This document shows positions 1-7,556 of a DNA stretch of 41,753 nucleotides, one piece after another; the first letter of the stretch is position 1, and the number at the start of each line of letters is the position of its first letter. Source of the DNA: Lactobacillaceae bacterium AF64-9pH9TA (lineage in GTDB: Bacteria; Bacillota; Bacilli; Lactobacillales; Lactobacillaceae); assembly GCA_027681045.1 (NCBI GenBank), contig JAQDCK010000013.1, forward strand, positions 1 to 41,753, read 5' to 3'. The notes beneath the pieces were generated by a model that was given only the letters and a program-made list of their open reading frames with translations, searched no databases and was not told the DNA's origin. The position numbers were made by a program, and so were the translations under genes.

Positions 1-1883
1 GTATTTGCTACTGGTTCCTTGGTTTCTGGAACTTTTGGTGTGGTCTTCTCTGCTAAAGTCTTTTTGACTACATACACATATTCATCGTGATGATCAATAG
101 TATATGTTCCTTTTACAGTATTTGCTTGATTGGTCGCCAAATTATAGTCCGTTGGTAAATTGACATTATAATTATAATTTTCTCCCAATTTACCACTAAT
201 CTTATCTGTTGCTACTTCTTTCCCATCTCCCGGCACAAAAAGAGAATTTTTATTCCCAGTTACATCGATATAATGAATTCTAACTTCAGACTTATCTTCA
301 CTACCATCCTTTGCATAATAGTAAACAATACCATCATTAGTTGATGTAATTTGATTTGTATATGTGTACGATTTTCCATCAGGCGAAAAAAACGCGAACT
401 TATTGTTAACATTTGGTATGTTCCCCAAGTAACGTGTCGTATTATTAATCGCTTTACCATCATAATACGCAGTAATTCGAACCAACCCTTGAGAGTCAAT
501 TACTGTTTGCTTTACAACTACATGTTTATCAAGTCTAAAATCATACGATTCACCCACTTTATATGGGGAGATAGATCCTGTGGTATTTGGCGATTTTTTC
601 AATGTATATCCATCAATAGTTGGTGCCTCTCCGGTAATTGTGTATTTCTGATAAGCAACACCTTCAAAAGATTTTGGCACTGCAAGTTCGTCTCCCGTTG
701 CTTGATCAACATAATGAATCGTAGTTGTCACTTTCGTTGGCATTGGAGTCATCATAAAGCCATTTCCCATTGAAGCTGGGTCTCCAGAAATTCCGGTATC
801 TTGACCATATGCAAAACCAACCACCATGCCCTGTATATCATCGCCTTTTTCGATCCCATCAAGACCAATTGAAACACTAGTCCCATCATAATTAGTAAAA
901 GTTGGAGCATGAGTAGTTCCACCTGTCCCGTTACTATACTCAACCGTCTTTGATTCACCAGGTGCTACCACTTCGTCTTGTATATTTTGATACCTTCCAG
1001 TATGCAAAATTGTTACATATAAATTATTATCATTCAAATTATTTGAGCGGGCCAACAAATAGATAACATGGTAAGATTCATTATAGTTAGCAACACCGGC
1101 AAAGTAGTATCTCCCGCTCTCATCGTTGGTAGTGTGGGTTTGCAAGATTCCCTTTACTGTTGCTGTTGAAGTGTCCCAATAATGCTTCAGGTTATTGTAT
1201 ACCCAGTTATCCTTGGGTTTATTAGCTATCTCCGTTAACATGGGCTGGGAATCCAGCTTAATGTCTTGGTTTGACATCGGTAAGCTAGTCGAGGCTTCTT
1301 CATTGTTACTTGTGGTCGGATCAGTACTAGTTGCAGCCAATACAAACTTCTTTAGTGGTAGTGCAGCCAATACAAACTTCTTTAGTGGTGTTGCGCCGTT
1401 AGCCGGCGTTACTTCATTGCCGACATTGGTAGCATTTTGCGTAGTTTCATTCGCATTTGTCTGCTTGACTTTATCTTGCGTAGGATCTTGGCCTTGCGTA
1501 GGATTTTCTACTTTTTCTTCAGCATCAGCTGCAGTCTGAGTACCTTGAGGGTCTGTGCTATTTGCTTTGACAGTATCATTCTGCTTGCCTTTATCTTGCG
1601 TAGGATTTTGGCCTTGCGTAAGATTTTCTACTTTTTCTTCAGCATCAGCTGCAGTCCGAGAACCTTGAGGGTCTGAAGTAGCATTGCTATTTGCTTTGAC
1701 AGTATCATTAGTAGGTGTAGTAGTTGGCACCGTATCGGCTAATACCGCATGGTTGCTATATAGCATAAAAGTTGTCCCCAACAATACTGATGCTACTCCT
1801 ACAGATAACTTCCGTAATCCCCAACGTTGCTTCCCATCGGCATGCTTTTGTTGGTAGAATTGAAAATTATTTTTCGAAACCAT
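1..1883 (-). CDS. Large YSIRK/MucBP-type cell-surface protein, C-terminus beyond window
   Basis: The reading frame is open from an ATG at 1883 to the window edge (627 codons, no stop), so the protein is 3'-incomplete here. Residues about 15-45 form a YSIRK-type signal peptide: basic stretch, then RKLSVGVASVLLG, then a hydrophobic core ending near VLADT. Next comes a low-complexity linker with two copies of a motif around DPQGTQTAADAEEKVEN, then a hydrophobic doublet PLKKFVLAA. Two MucBP-like beta domains follow, beginning TTTIHYVDQATGDEL near residue 380 and VRIHYIDVTGNK near residue 533. Proteins of this type are normally sortase-anchored adhesins; the expected LPXTG end lies outside the window, so anchoring is inferred. 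A strong Shine-Dalgarno GGGGAGGAA precedes the ATG. The gene is visibly more AT-rich than the housekeeping genes, which suggests acquisition. Confidence 0.9.
   Translation of the reverse strand, partial: MVSKNNFQFYQQKHADGKQRWGLRKLSVGVASVLLGTTFMLYSNHAVLADTVPTTTPTNDTVKANSNATSDPQGSRTAADAEEKVENLTQGQNPTQDKGKQNDTVKANSTDPQGTQTAADAEEKVENPTQGQDPTQDKVKQTNANETTQNATNVGNEVTPANGATPLKKFVLAALPLKKFVLAATSTDPTTSNNEEASTSLPMSNQDIKLDSQPMLTEIANKPKDNWVYNNLKHYWDTSTATVKGILQTHTTNDESGRYYFAGVANYNESYHVIYLLARSNNLNDNNLYVTILHTGRYQNIQDEVVAPGESKTVEYSNGTGGTTHAPTFTNYDGTSVSIGLDGIEKGDDIQGMVVGFAYGQDTGISGDPASMGNGFMMTPMPTKVTTTIHYVDQATGDELAVPKSFEGVAYQKYTITGEAPTIDGYTLKKSPNTTGSISPYKVGESYDFRLDKHVVVKQTVIDSQGLVRITAYYDGKAINNTTRYLGNIPNVNNKFAFFSPDGKSYTYTNQITSTNDGIVYYYAKDGSEDKSEVRIHYIDVTGNKNSLFVPGDGKEVATDKISGKLGENYNYNVNLPTDYNLATNQANTVKGTYTIDHHDEYVYVVKKTLAEKTTPKVPETKEPVAN
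1330..1389 (-). repeat. Perfect-phase 30-bp tandem duplication inside surface protein gene
   Basis: Two adjacent 30-bp copies (1330-1359 and 1360-1389), nearly identical, encode PLKKFVLAA twice in a row. The copy number is in frame. The hydrophobic, lysine-containing insert is out of character with the surrounding Thr/Asn/Glu-rich linker. Confidence 0.85.
1461..1709 (-). repeat. About 120-bp tandem repeat in the N-terminal linker
   Basis: Copy one is 1461-1580 (120 bp) and copy two is 1581-1709 (129 bp, with a nine-base insertion encoding three extra residues). Both encode a NDTVKANS...DPQG...TAADAEEKVEN...TQGQ-PTQDK unit. The pair is in frame, so it lengthens the stalk that would lift the adhesive domains away from the wall. 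Confidence 0.85.
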
Positions 1884-1934
1884 ATCAGTTCCTCCCCAAA
1901 CTTACAAAAAAACAAATAATTATCTTACTCTTTC

Positions 1935-1940
1935 ATTATA
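1935..1940 (-). promoter_or_regulatory. Promoter -10 for the surface protein
   Basis: Reading the minus strand there is a consensus TATAAT about 50 bases upstream of the ATG. The best -35 (TTTCTG at 17 bp) is weak. Confidence 0.5.
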
Positions 1941-1996
1941 CTACCTATTTCGTCTACCAGAAAAAATATTTCTAAATTTCAAGAATAAGTTAGCCA

Positions 1997-2780
1997 CTAA
2001 GCTGAAATAAATAGCACTGACCAATTAATTATTGGTTGATGAGAACGTGACATCTCTTGATAGAATGCTTTACAGTAAACATCCATTGCAGAACGTCCAT
2101 TAAATAAGACTCGTGGATAGTGATTCATCCAGTTATTGGTCGCTATAATCTGGGCACTACTATAATCATTAATAGCTTGGCCCTTAGTAATCTCCTTTCG
2201 GAGAAAACGATTATTTATTTCATTGGATCCGCGTTCCCAAGGAGAATATGGGTCAGTGTAAAAAACATAGTCATAAACTCGCGTTAACTCACTAAATTCA
2301 GAACCACTATCAGAAGTAATTGTTTTAAAAATGTGATAGTAAGCATTCTTGCCAAGCTTCTGACGCAACTCAACAAAAAAATGATTCACTGCATATGCAG
2401 TTTTACTGGTAATTTTTCTCGTAATATTAACCCGTGAAAAACGATCAATCATTACTAGAACAACGCTATCCTTGCCATCTTTATGACCTTTCCCAATGAC
2501 CAATTTCGGGCCGTTGGTCTGCAACCTGTGAACGTTGAGCAATGTTAGGTCCTAAGCACTTTTTAGCTTGTGGATGAGATTGATGGTGTTTACGTTTAGT
2601 TTTCTCAAAAAGGTCCAAGTTAGACGTACGGAATACACCATCATTAATCCACTGCTGCAAAGTCACAACAGACCTAAGTATCAGTGAATCATCACTCATC
2701 AAATCACGTGCCTTATAAATAGTTGCTTGAGGAGGGTAACGATGCTCATCAAATTCACCAAGCATTAAATGGTAGTTCAT
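1997..2780 (-). mobile_element. IS30-family transposase remnant, frameshifted and 5'-truncated
   Basis: Two overlapping minus-strand frames together resemble an IS30-family transposase. The upstream frame (2780 to 2481) has VTLQQWINDGVF and FEKTKRKHH and ends at GHWERS. The downstream frame (2542 to 1997) has the DDE integrase core, with VVLVMIDRFSR, TSDSGSEF and YFTDPYSPWERGSNE-like signatures (YTDPYSPWERGSNE). The N-terminal helix-turn-helix expected in IS30 proteins (about 350 aa) is missing, replaced by recombinase DNA. The frame change lies at 2491-2502, where GGTCATTGGGAA is read in both frames. This fits loss of 20 nt between two copies of that 12-mer in an original GHWEGDLVIGK motif. 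I could not define terminal inverted repeats, so the element limits are only those of the coding remnant. Confidence 0.85.
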
Positions 2781-2794
2781 CCAGAACCTGGTAA

Positions 2795-3241
2795 TCGGAA
2801 GCAGACCTTGAAGAAGCTAGCTTAAAGGCCATGAACGAATTAATCCAGCAACACCAACTCGCCGATAAGCAAATCGCAGCCAATATTCTTAAAGTCACTA
2901 AGGGAACCACTGGCCCCAGTCTTGATGACCTTGACCAACAATTAGAAGACCAGCAGTTACTACTCTTGAGCATGAGTACCCACAATAAGAATGTCGAGCA
3001 ATTAACCGAGCAAGTCCAAGCCTTACGGAAGCAACGTGAGCAACTCATCCAACAGGAAATCGACCACGATATCAAACGCTCCAACCTCAAAAACATCCAA
3101 TCCTTCTTCCAGACCTACCAGGGCGGCCTAACCAAATTTGATGAGAAACTAGTTCGCCTCCTGATAGAAAAAATCACCATCTTCAAAAGCAAAATTGAAT
3201 TTACTTTCAAGGATGGTGAAGTAATTACAATTAAAGCATAG
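2795..3241 (+). pseudogene. C-terminal fragment of a large serine recombinase
   Basis: The open frame begins right at the edge of the IS30 remnant (in-frame stop at 2792) and ends at TAA 3239-3241. The first internal ATG is 2831. It has a long helical, glutamine-rich stretch (coiled-coil-like, roughly LDDLDQQLEDQQ to LRKQREQLIQQE) followed by KLVRLLIEKITIFKSKIEF, which I associate with the extreme C-terminus of large serine recombinases of transposons and phages. The catalytic serine domain and zinc-ribbon region are absent, so it cannot be an active recombinase. It is evidence that a larger mobile element once lay here and was cut by the IS insertion or a later deletion. Confidence 0.75.
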
Positions 3242-3259
3242 CCGTTTAATCTCGCACTC

Positions 3260-3305
3260 TGATATGACCCCCGAAATTAGTGTCCTAATTTCGGGGGTCA
3301 TATCA
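3260..3305. repeat. Perfect 21-bp inverted repeat, 4-nt loop
   Basis: The left arm 3260-3280 starts TGATATGACCCCCG and the right arm 3285-3305 is its exact reverse complement; the loop is TGTC. A T-run occurs only after about ten bases (3316 on), so a classic intrinsic terminator for the recombinase remnant is possible but not typical. The arms begin with TG, end with CA and carry a CCCCC block, which recalls the ends of some IS3-group elements. It could be a collapsed pair of IS ends. Confidence 0.8.
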
Positions 3306-3331
3306 AGTTAAGTGAGTTTTTTCATTTTTAC

Positions 3332-3366
3332 ACAAAAAAACTACCTGGCAATAACCAGGTAGTTTA
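3332..3366 (-). terminator. Intrinsic terminator of hicB
   Basis: On the minus strand AACTACCTGG, a short loop and CCAGGTAGTT are followed by a T-run directly after the hicB stop. The hairpin is nearly identical to the one at 3835-3867 upstream of hicB. Confidence 0.85.
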
Positions 3367-3371
3367 CAACA

Positions 3372-3743
3372 TCAAGCTCTATTTCTTTCTTCCAGCGCAT
3401 CATTCTTAGACAGCAAATAGACACAATACTGGTTCATGCTGACACCTTCGCGTTTAGAGTGTTCAGCAAGTGAGCGGTGCAAGCTCTTGGGAATCCGCAG
3501 CTTAAATTGCCCGGAATAGTCATCCAGAGATACCGGCTCTGCTATCTCAATACCATCCTCCAGCGCGGCTTCCAGCCACGCTTTTTTAGCGTCCTCCGCG
3601 TTCTCCGCGGCAGCTTCTAGACTTTCCCCGCTAGTAATGCATCCAGGCAATTCTGGATAGCTGGCAACATAACCGCCTTCATCTGGATCAGGTACAAGTT
3701 CAAGTCTGTATGGAAGAGCCAGATAATCATCTATTGTCTTCAT
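3372..3743 (-). CDS. hicB: Orphan HicB-family antitoxin-like protein
   Basis: The 123-residue protein has the HicB partial RNase-H-like fold at residues 10-70, including GGYVASYPELPGCITSGES and the helix EAAAENAEDAKKAWLEAALEDG. A ribbon-helix-helix-type DNA-binding tail follows at 78-112 (QFKLRIPKSLHRSLAEHSKR). HicB proteins neutralise the HicA mRNA interferase and repress their own promoter. The start at 3743 is set by AGGAGG eight bases upstream; an in-frame start at 3764 lacks a good site. No hicA can fit between here and guaA (about 150 bp), so the antitoxin is an orphan. A consensus promoter overlapped by TGGTGT repeats lies just upstream, consistent with autoregulation. It may act as a stand-alone regulator or be the remains of a lost TA pair. 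Confidence 0.9.
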   Translation of the reverse strand: MKTIDDYLALPYRLELVPDPDEGGYVASYPELPGCITSGESLEAAAENAEDAKKAWLEAALEDGIEIAEPVSLDDYSGQFKLRIPKSLHRSLAEHSKREGVSMNQYCVYLLSKNDALEERNRA

Positions 3744-3781
3744 GCTTCGTTTCCTCCTCGACAACTTTGCGTACCATTTTT

Positions 3782-3815
3782 ACACCATTCTATCTGGTGT
3801 CATATTTGGTGTCAA
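3782..3815 (-). promoter_or_regulatory. hicB promoter with overlapping operator repeats
   Basis: The minus strand shows TTGACA (3810-3815), a 17-bp spacer and TAGAAT (3787-3792). ACACCA-N7-TGGTGT (3782-3800) is an inverted repeat across the -10, and TGGTGTCA occurs twice with a 12-base period. This is the arrangement expected for a self-repressing RHH protein. Confidence 0.8.
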
Positions 3816-3834
3816 AAAATCCGCATTTTTCCAC

Positions 3835-3867
3835 GCAAAAAACTACCCAGCAATAACCAGGTAGTTT
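3835..3867 (-). terminator. Intrinsic terminator of the guaB-guaA operon
   Basis: Minus-strand AACTACC...GGTAGTT hairpin followed by a T-run, about 25 bases beyond the guaA stop. It differs from the hicB terminator by two bases over about 33. Confidence 0.85.
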
Positions 3868-3892
3868 CCCAACGGAGAAAATTCCGCTTATT

Positions 3893-5445
3893 TTATTCGT
3901 ATTCAATAGTTGCCGGCGGCTTGCTCGTCACGTCGTACAGTACGCGGTTAACCTGCTTAACTTCGTTGACGATCCGCACGGAGATCTTCTGCAGAACATC
4001 CCATGGAATCTGGGCAAAGTCAGCCGTCATCCCGTCAATTGACGTAACGGCCCGGATGCAGACAGCATAGTCGTAAGTCCGGCCGTCGCCCATGACCCCG
4101 ACGCTCCGCATCCCTGGCAAAGCAACAAAGTATTGCCAAATGCTTTCCTGCAAGCCAGCGTTCTTGACTTCTTCCCGCAAGATCGCGTCCGCGTCCCGGA
4201 CGATCCGCAGCTTCTCTTCAGTGATCTCCCCGATCACCCGGATAGCCAGGCCAGGACCTGGGAACGGCTGACGCCATACCAAGTCGTGTGGCAGGCCCAG
4301 CTTTTCACCCAAGACCCGGACTTCGTCCTTGAACAATTGCCGCAGCGGTTCAATCAGCTTGAACTGCATGTCTTCCGGCAAGCCCCCAACATTGTGGTGG
4401 CTCTTGATCGTGTGGGCCGTGTCGGTCCCTGATTCAATCACGTCAGTGTACAAGGTCCCTTGGGCCAGGAACTTGGCGTCTTTGATCTTCTTGGCTTCGT
4501 CGTTGAAGACCTGCACGAATTCGTTACCGATGATCTTCCGCTTCTTTTCTGGGTCGGTTACCCCAGCCAGCTTGGACATGAAGCGGTCCTTAGCATCAAC
4601 TCTGACGATGTTCACGCCCAGCCCTTCCTTAAGAGCGGCCATAACTTCATCGCTTTCGTTCTTTCTAAGCAAGCCGTGGTCGACAAAAATCGCCGTCAAC
4701 TGGCTGCCGATTGCCTTGTGCAAAAGGGTAGCCGTAACACTGGAGTCAACCCCGCCGGAGATCCCCAGGATCACATTGGCGTCGCCGACTTCTTCTCTGA
4801 TTGAGTCAACAGACAGCTTGATAAAGTCGTCCATGGTCCAGTTGTCCTTGGCCCCGCAGACGTCAAAGGCAAAACGGCGCAAGATGTCCAGGCCGTATTC
4901 TGAGTTGCGGACTTCAGCGTGGAACTGGATTGCGTAGAACTTCCGGGCTGGGTCAGCAATGGAAGCGATCGGGCAGTTCTTGCTTGAAGCCAGAACTTCA
5001 AAGCTTTCCGGCAGCTTGGTTACCAAGTCCCCGTGACTCATCCAGACAACCTGCTTTTCTGGCAGGCCCTTGTAAAGCGGGCTGTCAGCTTCCTTGACTT
5101 CAATGTGGGCTGAGCCGTATTCAGCTTCACCGGCCTTTTCAACCGTCCCGCCCAGCTTCTGGGTCATCAATTGCATCCCGTAGCAGATGCCCAAGATTGG
5201 AATCCCCAGTTCAAAAATTTCCGGATCAACGTCCAGGGCGTTTTCATCGTAAACTGAGTTCGGGCCGCCGGAGAAGATGATCCCCTTAGGAGCGATCTTC
5301 TTCACTTCTTCTGCCGTAATCGTGTGTGGCAAAAGTTCTGAATAGATGCCAAAGTCACGGATCCGGCGGGTAATCAATTGGTTGTACTGGCTGCCGAAGT
5401 CCAGGACGATGATCTTGTCAAAATTGCTTAAGTCGATTTTTGCCA

Positions 5446-5446
<1 letters not shown>
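3893..5446 (-). CDS. guaA: GMP synthase (glutamine-hydrolysing)
   Basis: This cytosolic enzyme makes GMP from XMP, ATP and glutamine. The 517-residue length is normal. The class I amidotransferase domain carries the nucleophile Cys88 in GICYGMQ and the His176/Glu178 pair in FHAEV. The ATP pyrophosphatase domain has the P-loop SGGVDS at 230-235. The C-terminal dimerisation domain ends [17 protein letters not shown], a conserved tail. The start codon overlaps the guaB stop in TAATG (one base shared), so the two are one operon with coupled translation. Together they carry IMP to GMP. A terminator follows at 3835-3867. All catalytic residues are present. Confidence 0.98.
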
Positions 5447-6615
<1,169 letters not shown>

Positions 6616-6647
6616 TCAAACAATCGTTGATACTTTTTAATTAATCA

Positions 6648-6676
6648 ACTTTACACGTTTTTCGCCGCCAGGTCAA
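6648..6676 (-). promoter_or_regulatory. guaBA promoter
   Basis: Minus strand TTGACC (6671-6676), 17-bp spacer, TAAAGT (6648-6653), about 45 bases before the guaB ATG. A short dyad, GTTGAT...ATCAAC, lies at the start of the leader. Confidence 0.7.
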
Positions 6677-6677
6677 C

Positions 6678-6693
6678 AAAAAGCGAATCATTC
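6678..6693 (+). promoter_or_regulatory. PurBox-like site beside the guaB -35
   Basis: AAAAAGCGAATCATTC resembles the PurR box core (A/T-rich, CCGAAC, ATT) with substitutions. It abuts the guaB -35 element. It shares AAAnnCGAATnAT with sites at 6758-6774 and 11795-11807. Confidence 0.4.
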
Positions 6694-6755
6694 ACTAATT
6701 TTTTTAATCTTTCAGGACTTTTTGCGCCAGATTAGCAATTTTTCAGCGAATTCGA

Positions 6756-6784
6756 TTGAATTAATTCGGCTTTTGCTGTAACAT
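6756..6784 (+). promoter_or_regulatory. xpt-pbuX promoter
   Basis: TTGAAT (6756-6761), 17-bp spacer, TAACAT (6779-6784), ending about 24 bases before the riboswitch aptamer. With the divergent guaB promoter this gap (6604-6957) is fully accounted for by control elements. Confidence 0.6.
6758..6774 (-). promoter_or_regulatory. PurBox-like site within the xpt promoter spacer
   Basis: Reading the minus strand, AAAAGCCGAATTAATTC matches the PurR box pattern well (AAAnCCGAA). It lies between the -35 and -10 of the xpt promoter, where a bound protein would affect RNA polymerase. Confidence 0.45.
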
Positions 6785-6807
6785 TTAGCAATAACTTAAC
6801 AAATGTT

Positions 6808-6879
6808 TTTGCTTATATATCGCTGCAATACGGGCAGCAGTCTCTACCCGGAGCCGTAAACTCCGGACTATAGGTAAAG
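6808..6879 (+). promoter_or_regulatory. Guanine-class purine riboswitch aptamer
   Basis: The conserved purine-aptamer core is present: TATAT at the 3' end of P1, the J2/3 segment TCTCTACC, the L3 loop CCGTAAA and J3/1 GGACTAT. P1 pairs TTTGCTTATA with TATAGGTAAA over ten pairs, P2 is GCTGC/GCAGC and P3 is CCGGAG/CTCCGG. The discriminating base in GACTAT is C, which specifies guanine or hypoxanthine/xanthine-type ligands rather than adenine. It precedes xpt-pbuX, the classical target. High guanine should favour the downstream terminator. Confidence 0.95.
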
Positions 6880-6910
6880 AAGGGCCGGTATTGCCGGCGC
6901 GGCTTCTTTT
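6876..6910 (+). terminator. Riboswitch expression platform (terminator)
   Basis: AAGAAG with a GC-rich CCGG...CCGG core pairs with GGCTTCTTTT at 6901-6910. Its first bases overlap the 3' strand of aptamer P1, so the two structures can be coupled in a transcription-attenuation switch. Confidence 0.75.
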
Positions 6911-6957
6911 GCCTAGTTTGGTAAAAGGAGCCTTTTTCTTTTCTCGGAAGGAGTCAC

Positions 6958-7527
6958 ATGGAACTTTTAGAAGAACGCATTAAGAAGGATGGCGTCGTTT
7001 TACCAGGCGACGTCTTGAAGGTCAACTCATTCTTGAACCACCAGATCGATCCCCAATTGATGATGACCCTGGGCCAGGAATTCGCCCGCCTCTTCAAGGA
7101 CGCTGGCGTCACCCGGGTCCTCACCGCTGAAGCCAGCGGGATCGCTCCCGGCATCATGGCTGCCTACTGCCTGGGCGTGCCGATGGTCTTTGCCAGAAAG
7201 AAGAAGCCTTCAACCGTCACTGACGCCGTCTACACCGCAGAAGTCTTCTCCTACACCAAGCAAGTGACCAACACCATTTCTGTTGAAGCCAAGTTCCTTG
7301 ATGCCAATGACCGCATCTTAGTCATCGATGACTTCCTGGCCAACGGCGAAGCAGCCAAGGGCTTGATCTCTCTTGCTGAACAAGCCGGCGCTGAAGTAGT
7401 CGGCGTGGGCGTTGTCGTGGAGAAAGCCTTCCAGGGCGGCCACGACTGGCTGGTTGACCACGGCTACCACCTGGAAGCTTTGGCCAGCATCAAGGAATTC
7501 GCCGACGGGCAAGTCATCTTCAATTAA
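6958..7527 (+). CDS. xpt: Xanthine phosphoribosyltransferase
   Basis: The enzyme converts xanthine (and guanine more weakly) plus PRPP to the 5'-mononucleotide in the cytosol. The 189-residue length is typical of the family. The PRPP-binding loop is RILVIDDFLANGEA at about 119-132, the type I phosphoribosyltransferase signature in its xanthine-enzyme form. The N-terminal MELLEERIKKDG and TAEASGIAPGI at 57-65 are also characteristic. AAGGAG lies seven bases before the ATG. It is the first gene after the guanine riboswitch, with pbuX 29 bases downstream, so uptake and phosphoribosylation are made together when guanine is scarce. XMP from this reaction feeds GuaA. Confidence 0.96.
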   Translation: MELLEERIKKDGVVLPGDVLKVNSFLNHQIDPQLMMTLGQEFARLFKDAGVTRVLTAEASGIAPGIMAAYCLGVPMVFARKKKPSTVTDAVYTAEVFSYTKQVTNTISVEAKFLDANDRILVIDDFLANGEAAKGLISLAEQAGAEVVGVGVVVEKAFQGGHDWLVDHGYHLEALASIKEFADGQVIFN

Positions 7528-7556
7528 TTTTTGACAGTGGGAGTTATTTACTAAAA

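Noticed and set aside
351..773. Plus-strand 140-codon frame opposite the surface protein gene
   Set aside because: It is a shadow of the continuous minus-strand gene, which has signal peptide, repeats and MucBP-like domains; the shadow has no ribosome site or recognisable domain.
1461..1709. Possible CRISPR-like repeat array
   Set aside because: There are only two long, nearly identical copies without unique spacers of constant size, and both encode protein in frame.
2755..3096. Minus-strand 113-codon frame opposite the recombinase remnant
   Set aside because: It is Ser/Leu/Trp-rich with no domain. The plus frame matches the recombinase C-terminus better.
3765..3835. Search for hicA in the gap upstream of hicB
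   Set aside because: Only a 16-codon frame exists there, with none of the HicA glycine/histidine features; the space is taken by promoter and operator.
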